Origin: an uncultured Propionibacteriaceae bacterium
Lineage (GTDB): Bacteria; Actinomycetota; Actinomycetes; Propionibacteriales; Propionibacteriaceae
NCBI GenBank assembly: GCA_902805915.1
Contig: CADCUO010000229.1
Location: forward strand, 1-36,496
DNA: 36,496 nt
Direction: 5' to 3'
The translations under genes were made by a program, and so were the position numbers. Below, piece by piece: positions 7,666-15,798 of this stretch; the first letter of the stretch is position 1; every line of letters begins with the position of its first letter. Under the pieces are notes generated by a model. The model was not told where the DNA came from. It did no database searches and saw only the letters and a program-made list of their open reading frames with translations.

Positions 7666-10148
7666 CCGTGCTGCCCCGGGTGGTAATCGCCGCACCAGCC
7701 TCCGGGCAGGGCAAGACCACCATCTCCAGCGGGTTGATGGGCGCCCTTCGTCTGGCCGGCCTGAGCGTGGCCGGTTTCAAGATCGGCCCCGACTACATCG
7801 ACCCCGGGTACCACGCCATGGCCACCGGTCGCGCGGGTCGGAACCTCGACCCACACCTGTGCCATCCGGAACAGATGGTCCCACTGCTGTTGCACGGCGC
7901 CCAAACTCCGGAGCCGGCCGACATCGCTGTCATCGAAGGCGTGATGGGTCTGTTCGACGGCCAGATCGGCGGCAACGGCTTCGCCTCCACCGCCCACGTC
8001 GCCACGCTGGTCAGTGCACCGGTGATCTTGGTGCTGGACATCTCGGCCGCCTCCCGTACTGTCGCTGCGATCGTGCACGGGTTGACCACCTTCGACCCGG
8101 AGGTTCGGATCAGCGGGGTGATCTTGAACAAGGCAGGATCACAGCGGCATGCCCGCGAGGTGGGTGAGGCGTTGGAGGCGACCGGCATTCCCGTGCTCGG
8201 CATCGTGCCTCGCGACGCCGGAGTGGTCGCCCCGGCACGCCACCTTGGTCTGGTCCCGGTTGCCGAGCGCGATGACGCGGCGGCGAGTCTGCAGCGCCTT
8301 GCAGAGCAGGTCAGCGAGCACGTCTCACTGACCGGCGTACTGGAGATCGCGCACTCCGCTGCGCCACTGGACGCGCGTCCCTGGCAACCAGCGCGCGTCG
8401 TGGTGGCACGCGGAACCCGGCACCCGGTGGTGGCGGTGGCCGGTGGCCGGGCCTTCACCTTCCGCTACCCCGAGACCGAGGAGCTCCTGCGGGCAGCAGG
8501 CTGCGGTCCGGTGGTCTTCGATCCTGTCCATGATCAACAGCTCCCGGCCGGTACCGCTGGCATCTATCTGGGTGGGGGGTTCCCGGAGGTCCACGCCGGC
8601 GAGCTGGCGCAGAACGCCGCTCTCCGCGCCGACATCGCCGCAGCTGTGGCGGCAGGCGTACCGACAGTGGCAGAGTGTGCCGGGCTGATCTATCTGTGCC
8701 AGGCCGTGGCGGACCGGCCGATGCTGGGCTCGATCCAGGCGCATGCGCGAATGAGCGAGCGGCTCACGCTGGGCTATCGCACCGCAGTTGCCGATCATGA
8801 TCATCTGCTGGCGATTGCCGGCACCAGGGTGACGGGTCATGAGTTTCATCGCACCACCGTGGAACCTGACAGCGGCGACCAGCCGGCGTGGTTGGTTGCC
8901 GGTGCGAAGGCCGGCTTCTCGGCCGACCCCGCCGGCATCGGATCCCCGACCCTGCACGCCTCCTATCTGCACATCCATTGGGCGGGGCATCCCTCGCTGG
9001 CACAGCGATTCAGTGACGCGGTACATGCCTGCGCCGAGGACAACCGCACCTGGGTTGCAGCTGCGCCGACGTCCAGACTAGAGCCGCAGCCAGACCACGA
9101 CCTTGATCATCATGGCGACTCCGACATCGCCGACGACCTAGTTGATCTTGCAGTCAACGTCCGCGTATCAAGCCCGCCATCCTTTCTGCAGAAGGTGATT
9201 GTGGACACCACAGTTGATCTTGGTGCCTATCCGCGGACTGCAGCGGCCGTCACCGCGATCGCCGCGGCGCATGCAGTGGATGAGACTCAGGTGCTGCCAA
9301 CGGCGGGCGCAGCGGAGGCGTTCACCCTGCTGGCGCGCGCACTGTCGCCGGATCACCCGCTGGTGATCCATCCCCAGTTCACCGAACCAGAAGCCGCTCT
9401 GCTGACCGCCGGTCACCGGCCGTTCCGGTTGCTGCTGGACGCTGCAGACGGCTTCGTACTCGATGCTGCCCGGGTTAATCAGCGGGCTGACCTGATCATG
9501 ATCGGGAACCCCACGAACCCGACCAGTGTGCTCCATCCCGCAGCGACCATCCGGGCGCTGGTGCGTCCCGGACGCATCGTCTGTGTGGATGAGGCGTTCA
9601 TGGACGCGGTCCCTGGTGAGACGGAGTCGTTGCTGCACTTCGGTCTTGACGGTGTGCTGGTGATCAGGTCGCTGACCAAGACCTGGGGACTGGCCGGGCT
9701 GCGCGCCGGATACGTGGTCGGCGACGCCGAGATCGTCGCCGCACTGCGCCGTCAGCAACAGCCCTGGTCAGTGTCCACGCCGGCGCTTGCCGCCACCATC
9801 GCCTGCCTGACGCCGCAGGCCCGGGCAATCGCTGCCGAGGCTGCCGACGAGTTCGGCCGCCTCCGTACGGTGCTGGTCGAAGCCCTGCATTCGGTCGGAC
9901 TGCCCGTTGCGGATGCTCCGACAGCGCCGTTCGTCCTGGTCGACACCAGCACGTGGCCCGGCCCGTCCGGCTGGGTACGTGCGGCGCTGCGCGACCGGGG
10001 CTTCGCCGTACGGCGCGGTGAGACCTTCCCTGGGCTGGGTCCGGACTGGATCAGAATGGCCGTCCGGGACGAGCTGACGACGCAGGCGTTGACCAAGGCC
10101 CTGCTGGAGATCCGGGAGTCATCCGACGACACCTTGGGGGATGGGTGA
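7659..10148 (+). CDS. cobB-cobC: CobB-CobC fusion: cobyrinate a,c-diamide synthase + PLP aminotransferase-like decarboxylase
   Basis: The 829 residues make two enzymes in one chain. Residues 1-470 are CobB: the N-terminal synthetase P-loop (APASGQGKTTISSGLMGAL), IGPDYIDPGYH and VIEGVMGLFDG, followed by a class-I glutamine amidotransferase half with catalytic Cys340 in VAECAGLIYL and the end motif SYLHIHW. Residues 470-490 are a His/Asp-rich linker. Residues 490-829 are a class I/II aminotransferase-fold domain of the CobC/CobD type with IMIGNPTNPTS, VCVDEAFMD and the PLP lysine K674 in SLTKTWGLAGLRAGY. CobB amidates side chains a and c; CobC-type enzymes decarboxylate threonine phosphate to aminopropanol phosphate. 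ATG at 7659 overlaps cobO. I see no stop or frameshift at the junction, so the fusion looks genuine. Confidence 0.93.
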   Translation: MVTVLPRVVIAAPASGQGKTTISSGLMGALRLAGLSVAGFKIGPDYIDPGYHAMATGRAGRNLDPHLCHPEQMVPLLLHGAQTPEPADIAVIEGVMGLFDGQIGGNGFASTAHVATLVSAPVILVLDISAASRTVAAIVHGLTTFDPEVRISGVILNKAGSQRHAREVGEALEATGIPVLGIVPRDAGVVAPARHLGLVPVAERDDAAASLQRLAEQVSEHVSLTGVLEIAHSAAPLDARPWQPARVVVARGTRHPVVAVAGGRAFTFRYPETEELLRAAGCGPVVFDPVHDQQLPAGTAGIYLGGGFPEVHAGELAQNAALRADIAAAVAAGVPTVAECAGLIYLCQAVADRPMLGSIQAHARMSERLTLGYRTAVADHDHLLAIAGTRVTGHEFHRTTVEPDSGDQPAWLVAGAKAGFSADPAGIGSPTLHASYLHIHWAGHPSLAQRFSDAVHACAEDNRTWVAAAPTSRLEPQPDHDLDHHGDSDIADDLVDLAVNVRVSSPPSFLQKVIVDTTVDLGAYPRTAAAVTAIAAAHAVDETQVLPTAGAAEAFTLLARALSPDHPLVIHPQFTEPEAALLTAGHRPFRLLLDAADGFVLDAARVNQRADLIMIGNPTNPTSVLHPAATIRALVRPGRIVCVDEAFMDAVPGETESLLHFGLDGVLVIRSLTKTWGLAGLRAGYVVGDAEIVAALRRQQQPWSVSTPALAATIACLTPQARAIAAEAADEFGRLRTVLVEALHSVGLPVADAPTAPFVLVDTSTWPGPSGWVRAALRDRGFAVRRGETFPGLGPDWIRMAVRDELTTQALTKALLEIRESSDDTLGDG

Positions 10149-11221
10149 GGTTCGCCACCGAGCTCGACGTGCAGGGACGCCGCGTCGTGGTCTGCGGTGG
10201 CACGCCGGCCGCCCTGGGCGTGGTCACCGACCTGCTCAAGTCCGAGGCGCTGGTGACCGTGGTCGCAGCTGAGCTCGCCACCTCACTGCTCGACCTGGTG
10301 GAACGTGAGCTGATCAGCTGGCGGGCCGAATTGCCCTCGGTTGCCGACGTCACCGGCGCGGCGGTTGTGGTGACCGCGACCGGGGTGCCCAGTCTCGACC
10401 GGGCCTTGGCTGACGCCGCTCGGGCGGAGAACACCCCCGTCGTCCGCGTCGATCCGGTCGTCTCCCAGCATCGGAGCGGGGCTGGTCGAGTGGTCCTGGT
10501 GGGCGGTGGGCCAGGCGACCCCGGCCTGCTCACCGTGGCCGGCTTAGAGGCCATCCGCACTGCAGACGTCATCATCAGTGACCGGCTGGCGCCGCTCGCG
10601 GCATTGCAGCGGGCCCGATCCGATGCGGAGATCATCGATGTAGGCAAGATCCCGCGGGGGCAGTTCACCTCCCAGGAGCGGATCAACCAGCTACTGGTGG
10701 AGCACGCCTCACACGGCAAGGTGGTGGCCCGTCTCAAGGGCGGTGACAACTTCATCTTCGGCCGCGGCGGCGAGGAGTGGCAGGCCTGTGCCGCGGCCGG
10801 CATTGCGGTGGAGGTCATCCCCGGGGTGTCCTCCGCAGTCGCGGCGCCCGCCCTGGCTGGTATCCCGTTGACTCACCGCAACCTGACACAGGGTTTCACC
10901 GTCGTGTCCGGGCACCTGCCGCCCGGCGACACTGGGTCGACTCTCGACTGGGACGCGCTGGCTCGCAGCAACACCACCTTGGTGATCTTGATGGGTGTCG
11001 CGACTCTCGGCGCGATCTCGGCCGCACTCCAAGCCGGAGGCATGCCGCCCGACATCGGTGCGGCCACCATCGCCGACGCCGGCCTGCCAAGCCAACGGGT
11101 GGTCCGCGGACGGCTCAGCGACATCGCGGAGCGTACGGCTGAGGCTGGGATCAAGCCGCCCGCGGTCACCGTCATCGGCGCTGTCGCCGCTTTCTCGGCC
11201 CAGGCGCCGACCAGCAGCTGA
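10145..11221 (+). CDS. cobA: Uroporphyrinogen-III C-methyltransferase with degenerate precorrin-2 dehydrogenase-like N-domain
   Basis: Methylates uroporphyrinogen III at C-2 and C-7 to precorrin-2, the branch point to B12 and siroheme. Residues about 115-350 are the methyltransferase (VVLVGGGPGDPGLLT, VARLKGGDNFIFGRGGEEW, VIPGVSSAVAAPALAGIPLT). Residues 1-110 resemble the NAD domain of Met8/SirC but have CGGTPAALG instead of a glycine-rich GGGxVA loop and lack the helical tail, so dehydrogenase activity is doubtful. The start is GTG at 10145, overlapping the previous stop as GTGA. A free-standing dehydrogenase would be needed only for siroheme. Confidence 0.93.
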   Translation: MRFATELDVQGRRVVVCGGTPAALGVVTDLLKSEALVTVVAAELATSLLDLVERELISWRAELPSVADVTGAAVVVTATGVPSLDRALADAARAENTPVVRVDPVVSQHRSGAGRVVLVGGGPGDPGLLTVAGLEAIRTADVIISDRLAPLAALQRARSDAEIIDVGKIPRGQFTSQERINQLLVEHASHGKVVARLKGGDNFIFGRGGEEWQACAAAGIAVEVIPGVSSAVAAPALAGIPLTHRNLTQGFTVVSGHLPPGDTGSTLDWDALARSNTTLVILMGVATLGAISAALQAGGMPPDIGAATIADAGLPSQRVVRGRLSDIAERTAEAGIKPPAVTVIGAVAAFSAQAPTSS

Positions 11222-11277
11222 CGCTGCGTGCCACCCGCAAAGCCGTGGACAGCACTGGTACGCGCTGGCAGGCTTTC

Positions 11278-12237
11278 GTGGTGACAAGTGTGACGCCGGC
11301 TGACGGTCAACGGGCTGCTGGCGCACCCCTGGCCCTGGACCGGGCCCTGGAGGAGTTTGCCCGCACCCGGGCCACCATGCTCGGAACGGACACTCGAGTG
11401 GCCCGCGTCAACCTCATGCAGGCTGGCCCAGACAGCGCTGTGTTGCTGTTGACGCTGGCCAGACCGCCGCGGCAGCTGGTGCTGAAGGTGGCCGGTCCAC
11501 AGGCCGGCGGAGGTGTGGATTTCGAGCGGACTGCGACGGTGTCGGCGCTCGCCCGGGCCGCGGGCGCGCCGGTGGCCACGGTGCTGGCAGCCGACATGTC
11601 GTACCGTGCCGGACCGTGGAACTACCTGTTGCAGGAGCACGTCGACGGTGTGGAATGGCGGCGGGTGCGGCCACTGCTGGAACCCGAGCAGGTCACGGCG
11701 GCGCACCGCCAGATCGCCGCGGCAGTGCTCTCGGTGCAGTCGGTACGGCTCTCCTCCTTCGGCGAGCTGAACGCTGCCGGCGAGCCGGCCGGCCAGGACC
11801 TGGTCTCGGCGCTGCGCCGCCGGGCTGAGCTGCGGATCCGGGACGAGAGCCGCCGCGACCTGTTCAACGCACTCCTCGATCGCGAGGGTGACCTCCTGGC
11901 CGACCACGATCAGCCGACGCTGTGCCACGACGACCTCCATCACGACAACCTGATCTTCCAGGCCGGACCTGCCGGCTGGCGGCTGGTGGGCCTCCTCGAC
12001 TGGGACAAGGCCTGGGCCGGACCTGCCGAGTCAGAAATCGCCCGGATGGCGTTCTGGGACAACATGACCGGACCCGGGTTTTGGGAGACTTACGACACCG
12101 CCAGCCCCCCGCGGCCGGGACGGGCCGAACGCGCGCTGGTCTACCAGCTGCTGTGGTGCCTGGAGTACGACGTCGCCACGCCACGCCACCTCGCCGACAC
12201 TGCCGCCTTGTGCCGTCGGCTTGGCCTCAAGCTCTGA
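11278..12237 (+). CDS. APH-family small-molecule kinase in the B12 operon
   Basis: A phosphotransferase of the aminoglycoside/choline-kinase fold, about 319 residues. It shows the nucleotide-lobe lysine region QLVLKVAGP, the hinge LLQEHVDGVEW, the catalytic loop CHDDLHHDNLIF (H217, D219, N224 in this numbering) and the metal motif GLLDWDKAWAGP. All key residues are present. I chose GTG at 11278, five bases after GGCAGG; GTG at 11245 in the same frame is possible but lacks a ribosome-binding site. It lies 56 bases after cobA in the same direction, so it probably belongs to the B12 operon. The substrate is not evident. Because the neighbouring CobC domain needs threonine phosphate, threonine or aminopropanol kinase activity is a reasonable guess but only inference. 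Confidence 0.85.
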   Translation: MVTSVTPADGQRAAGAPLALDRALEEFARTRATMLGTDTRVARVNLMQAGPDSAVLLLTLARPPRQLVLKVAGPQAGGGVDFERTATVSALARAAGAPVATVLAADMSYRAGPWNYLLQEHVDGVEWRRVRPLLEPEQVTAAHRQIAAAVLSVQSVRLSSFGELNAAGEPAGQDLVSALRRRAELRIRDESRRDLFNALLDREGDLLADHDQPTLCHDDLHHDNLIFQAGPAGWRLVGLLDWDKAWAGPAESEIARMAFWDNMTGPGFWETYDTASPPRPGRAERALVYQLLWCLEYDVATPRHLADTAALCRRLGLKL

Positions 12238-12255
12238 GCACCGGACAGCGTCGAC

Positions 12256-12792
12256 TCAGAGCATCAGGCGCCAGGTGTCCGTGCTCCGAGACATGGTGGC
12301 GCGGTGCAGCGGAGCCACATGGATGCGGAAGATCGCCGCCGCCGGCACACCGAGAGCGTGCACTGCGGCAGCACGTACCACCAGCGGGCTGGTCACCAGA
12401 AGATGAGTTCCGTCCGCCCACTCCCCCTTGTCGCAGTATGCGCCGACCCGGGCGACCAGGTCCGCCAGCCTTTCACCGCCGTGCGGGCAGGCGTCCGGGT
12501 CGGACAGCCATGCGGCAAGCCGTTCGGGTTCCCGGTCGTGAACTTCGGCGAGCGTGGAACCTCGCCAGGAACCGGGATCGAAGTTCGCCAGGCGGGAGTC
12601 CACCCGGGCGACCACCCCTAGGCCGGTAGCGGTCTCTGCGCAGGCCTGCTCCGGGCCGCGAGTGCAGCCGACGTACCGCTCGGTCCAGGGGGGCACCAGC
12701 TCGGGATGGAGCAACGACGACTCATCGCCGAAGACCAAGGCACGCATCCCAGCGGTGGGCGCGTGCGCAACCCACACCACCCGGGCCGACAT
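12256..12792 (-). CDS. Histidine-phosphatase-superfamily protein with altered active site
   Basis: A 178-residue protein of the phosphoglycerate-mutase-like fold, of the kind found in actinobacterial B12 loci where alpha-ribazole phosphate phosphatase is the expected role. The opening VVWVAHAPTAG replaces the usual RHG motif but keeps the nucleophile histidine. NFDPGSWRGSTLAEV and PHGGERLADLVARVGAY match the middle of the family. The second catalytic histidine, normally in a V-T-H-x-x-V-R context, is serine here (VTSPLVVRAA), and the conserved arginine before the 'QTA' helix is missing (GPEQACAETA). It may therefore be weak, inactive or altered in specificity. ATG at 12792-12790 overlaps the stop of the channel gene by one base, so the two are co-translated. 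It is convergent with the kinase gene. Confidence 0.75.
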   Translation of the reverse strand: MSARVVWVAHAPTAGMRALVFGDESSLLHPELVPPWTERYVGCTRGPEQACAETATGLGVVARVDSRLANFDPGSWRGSTLAEVHDREPERLAAWLSDPDACPHGGERLADLVARVGAYCDKGEWADGTHLLVTSPLVVRAAAVHALGVPAAAIFRIHVAPLHRATMSRSTDTWRLML

Positions 12793-13532
12793 CAGCGCTG
12801 GTCCGCGCCCGGATCCGCTGGTCGCGCTGCCGCAGTGCTCCGGTCACCTCCGAGCTGGTCCCGCTGGCGGGCGTTGGTCAGGCCGATCAGTCGCGACACG
12901 AACAGCGCGATGTAGGCCACACCGGCCAACTGTTCCACCATCACGAAGGACCTGGCGTGCACGTTGACCGGCACGATGTCGGACAGGCCCGTACCCGACA
13001 GGTTGGTGAAGCTGAGGAACAACAGCTCCATCCAGGTTCGGGGCGCCTCCGGGTCGACAGCCGCAATGAAGGCTCCGGGCTGCCACTCCTGCACCATCAC
13101 AAAGAGGTACGCAAAGGCCCAAGCAACGAGGGTGAACGTTGCACCCACGGCAAACAACTCGTCGGTGGTCACCGTCTGGTCGGCAAGCATGTAGACCATC
13201 AGGCTGCCGGCAGCCCAGAAGTAGAACAGCATGTGGAACAACGCGGACAGCACCAGCAGCACCCCGGCGTGGTTCACCGCATCGGCGATCCCCAACCCGG
13301 ACGCAACCACCCCAAGGCTGATCGGGATCCAGTTGGGACCGGCGGAATGGCGTACCGACAAGATCGCCAAGGCGAGCACCAGGGCACCGAAGACCTCGAA
13401 GGCGCCCCGGCCCAGCCGGGTCTCCTCCATGAACGGATAGATGACCACACCGATGATCTGGACGGCGAGCAGGATCGCCGACGGGTGAGCCATGATCCTG
13501 CGGCTGGTCGACTGTGCTGCGACGGCGTTCAC
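12792..13532 (-). CDS. Ion-channel-like membrane protein
   Basis: An integral membrane protein of about 246 residues. Hydrophobic segments lie near residues 16-32, 42-57, 67-85, 90-110, 120-145 and 195-220. Between the last two sits a pore-helix/filter-like segment LSFTNLSGTGLSDIVPVN, reminiscent of the two-TM potassium-channel pore but with GTGLSD where classical channels have GYGD. GTG at 13532-13530 behind GGGCAGGGCGAT is the likely start; ATG at 13493 is an alternative, and a longer frame would run into the riboswitch on the other strand. It forms an operon with the phosphatase-like gene and is divergent from the cbtB leader. Ion type and link to B12 are unknown. Confidence 0.7.
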   Translation of the reverse strand: MNAVAAQSTSRRIMAHPSAILLAVQIIGVVIYPFMEETRLGRGAFEVFGALVLALAILSVRHSAGPNWIPISLGVVASGLGIADAVNHAGVLLVLSALFHMLFYFWAAGSLMVYMLADQTVTTDELFAVGATFTLVAWAFAYLFVMVQEWQPGAFIAAVDPEAPRTWMELLFLSFTNLSGTGLSDIVPVNVHARSFVMVEQLAGVAYIALFVSRLIGLTNARQRDQLGGDRSTAAARPADPGADQR

Positions 13533-13574
13533 TGTGCCGACACTATCGCCCTGCCCTTGCCGCCTAGTTGGCGC

Positions 13575-13680
13575 GACGATACAGTGCACGAGTTCGCGAG
13601 AGGGCCTTGGAAGTCGGTGAGAACCCGACACGGTCGCGCCACTGTATGAGCCCAGCTCCGGGCTCGAGTCAGACCCACCC
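13575..13680 (+). ncRNA. Cobalamin riboswitch (leader of cbtBA-cobTS)
   Basis: Contains the cobalamin core GAAGTCGGTGAGAACCCGAC, then GGTCGCGCCACTGT, a hairpin (GAGCCCAGCTCCGGGCTC) and the B12-box-like GAGTCAGACC. The outer limits are approximate. About 70 bases follow before AGGAGG at 13742-13747 and the cbtB ATG at 13752. Placement before a cobalt importer fits B12 feedback on cobalt uptake. On the opposite strand the channel gene starts at 13532, so the two transcripts diverge from about 13533-13574. Confidence 0.9.
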
Positions 13681-13751
13681 CTCCTTCGAGCTCCATCGAT
13701 CTCAGCCCCCGCTGGGATCACGACGGGTCGCAGAAACCCTCAGGAGGAACC

Positions 13752-13970
13752 ATGTCCACCCTTCCCGCAACTTCCCAGCACGCCGTTGTCACGATCCCGA
13801 CCCTGTCAGCGAGGGCCGTGCTGCCGTGGCTCGCCTTCGCTGGCCTGCTGATGCTGGTCGCGATGTATTTCATCTCCGCAGAGCAGGGCGCCACCTCGCT
13901 GCTCTCCGGCACCGCCGTGCATGAATGGGTGCACGACGGACGCCACCTGCTCGGCTTCCCCTGCCACTGA
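13752..13970 (+). CDS. cbtB: Cobalt transporter small subunit
   Basis: A 72-residue protein with one membrane span (about 22-42, AVLPWLAFAGLLMLVAMYF) and a C-terminal histidine-bearing motif VHEWVHDGRHLLGFPCH. This is the CbtB pattern, in which the histidines are thought to bind cobalt for entry with CbtA. The start ATG at 13752 has AGGAGG four bases upstream. It is directly downstream of a cobalamin riboswitch and 24 bases before cbtA, the standard arrangement of this B12-regulated cobalt uptake system. Confidence 0.93.
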   Translation: MSTLPATSQHAVVTIPTLSARAVLPWLAFAGLLMLVAMYFISAEQGATSLLSGTAVHEWVHDGRHLLGFPCH

Positions 13971-13994
13971 CCCGCAGACGAGCCGTACCGGTCC

Positions 13995-14762
13995 ATGTCT
14001 GCACGTCATTTCCTGACCAGAGGTCTGCTCGCAGGCTTGCTGGCCGGCATCGTCGCCTTCGGCGTTGCCTACCTGGTCGGTGAGCCGTCGTTGAATGCGG
14101 CCATCGCGGTGGAACAAACCAGCCCCGGCGTGGGGACCGACCATTCGCACGACAGCGCCGCAACTGAGCAGAGCGGCGGTCAGGTGTCCCGTACGCTGCA
14201 GTCCACTCTCGGGCTGCTGACCGGTACGGTCGTCGCCGGGGTCACGCTCGGCGGGCTCGTCGGTGTGTTGAGCGCCCTAGCACTGGGCCGGTTCGGTAGC
14301 CTCGGTCCCCGCGCGACAACGCTCGGGGTGGCTGCGACCTGCTTCGTGGCGGGATATGTCACACCGTTCCTGACCTACCCACCCAACCCGCCAGCGGTCG
14401 GCAGCAGCGACAGCATTCCGCTGCGGACGGCCCTCTACTTCACGCTGATTGTAATCTCGGTCATCGCCGTGCTGCTCGCCGTCGTGGTTGGGCGGCACCT
14501 GCAGCCACGCATCGGCGGCTGGTACGCCAGCTTGGTGGCGGTGGGTGCCTATCTGGTGGTGTCGGTGACCGCCGCAGCCCTGCTGCCCAGCTTCGACGAG
14601 GTACCGACCAGCTTCCCGGCTGGCATCCTGTACGACTTCCGCATCGCGAGCTTCCTCACCCAGCTCGCACTGTGGAGCGTGCTCGGGATCACGCTGGCCG
14701 AGTTGGTCCACCGCCTCGCCCAACCGACACCACACCGGAAGACCCAGCATGTCAGCTCCTGA
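13995..14762 (+). CDS. cbtA: Cobalt transporter membrane subunit
   Basis: A polytopic membrane protein of 255 residues with about six hydrophobic segments. It starts with HFLTRGLLAGLLAGIVAFG and has a His-containing loop (GTDHSHDSA) after the first span, then GLLTGTVVAGVTLGGLVGVL, AGYVTPFLTYPPNPPAVG and a C-terminal span before a basic tail. The FxTYPPNPPAVG signature is characteristic of CbtA. It works with CbtB to import cobalt for the chelatase encoded upstream. The end overlaps cobT by 14 bases, so translation is coupled. Confidence 0.92.
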   Translation: MSARHFLTRGLLAGLLAGIVAFGVAYLVGEPSLNAAIAVEQTSPGVGTDHSHDSAATEQSGGQVSRTLQSTLGLLTGTVVAGVTLGGLVGVLSALALGRFGSLGPRATTLGVAATCFVAGYVTPFLTYPPNPPAVGSSDSIPLRTALYFTLIVISVIAVLLAVVVGRHLQPRIGGWYASLVAVGAYLVVSVTAAALLPSFDEVPTSFPAGILYDFRIASFLTQLALWSVLGITLAELVHRLAQPTPHRKTQHVSS

Positions 14763-15798
14763 ATCGCTGATCACCCCGCCGTCGGCCACGGCCCGGACCG
14801 CCGCCCAGGCGCACCTGGATGCGCTCGCCAAGCCGCTGGGTGCGCTCGGGGAGCTGGAGACCCTGGCCGCCTGGTTGTGCGCCTGCCAGGACCAGTGCCC
14901 ACCACGACCGCTGGATCGCGTCCGTGCCGTGGTGCTCGCCGGCGACCACGGCATCACCCACTTCGGTGTGTCGGCCTACCCGCGCGAGGTCACCCCCGCG
15001 ATGGTCCACGCGTTCCTTGCGGGCAGCGCTGGGGTCGCTGTGCTGGCCCGACAGCACGGGCTCTCGTTGCAGGTCTTTGACCTGGCCGTGGACGACGAGC
15101 TGGCCGGGGTCGCGCCGGAGGTCACCGCGTACAAGGTACGCAGATCCTCAGAGCCGATCCACCTGCAGGACGCGCTCACCGACCAGCAGGTCCGCCAGGC
15201 GATCCAGGCTGGCAAGCTGATCGCGGCGGAGCAGATCGCCGCCGGCGCGGACCTGTTGATCCTCGGCGACATGGGCATCGGGAACACCACTCCCGCGGCC
15301 GCTCTCATCGCTGCCTCCTTCGGGTTGGGAGCCGCTGAGGTGACCGGCCGCGGCACCGGCATCGACGACGCGGCCCTGAGACGGAAGACCGAGCTCATCG
15401 ACCTGGCGCTAGTGCGCGTCGGGGATCGAGCCGTGGATCCGATCCAGCGACTGGCCGCGCTCGGCTCCGCCGACCTGGCCGCTGGGGTGGGGTTCCTGAT
15501 CGCGGCAGCGCGGGCCGGCGTACCCGTGCTGCTGGACGGACTGATCACCGTGGCCGAAGCCGTGGTGGCCGAGGACATCGCTCCAGGGGTCGTCGCCTGG
15601 TGCGCCGCCGGTCATCGCTCGACCGAACCGGCGCAGCAGCTGGCCCTGGACAAGCTGGGACTGCGCCCGGTCCTGGACCTGTCGCTTCGGCTGGGTGAGG
15701 GCAGCGGAGCGGTGGCTGCCGTCCCGCTGCTGCGCTCGGCTGTGCTGCTGATCCGTGAGATGGCCCTGCTCGCTGACCTGGCACCGCACGGCAGCTGA
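14749..15798 (+). CDS. cobT: Nicotinate-nucleotide:dimethylbenzimidazole phosphoribosyltransferase
   Basis: Makes alpha-ribazole 5'-phosphate from nicotinate mononucleotide and a lower-ligand base such as dimethylbenzimidazole. The 349 residues are the family's normal length. Visible signatures are VVLAGDHGITHFGVSAYPREVT near 61-82, LLILGDMGIGNTTPAAAL near 169-186, GRGTGIDD and the C-terminal LRLGEGSGAVAAVPLL with the catalytic glutamate. The ATG lies inside the end of cbtA. cobS follows with a one-base overlap, so the genes form one unit under the riboswitch at 13575. Confidence 0.96.
   Translation: MSAPESLITPPSATARTAAQAHLDALAKPLGALGELETLAAWLCACQDQCPPRPLDRVRAVVLAGDHGITHFGVSAYPREVTPAMVHAFLAGSAGVAVLARQHGLSLQVFDLAVDDELAGVAPEVTAYKVRRSSEPIHLQDALTDQQVRQAIQAGKLIAAEQIAAGADLLILGDMGIGNTTPAAALIAASFGLGAAEVTGRGTGIDDAALRRKTELIDLALVRVGDRAVDPIQRLAALGSADLAAGVGFLIAAARAGVPVLLDGLITVAEAVVAEDIAPGVVAWCAAGHRSTEPAQQLALDKLGLRPVLDLSLRLGEGSGAVAAVPLLRSAVLLIREMALLADLAPHGS

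Noticed and set aside
13533-13721. Longer N-terminus for the channel-like gene
   Set aside because: It would be translated from the strand opposite the second riboswitch and is not hydrophobic or family-like; GTG at 13532 has a ribosome-binding site.
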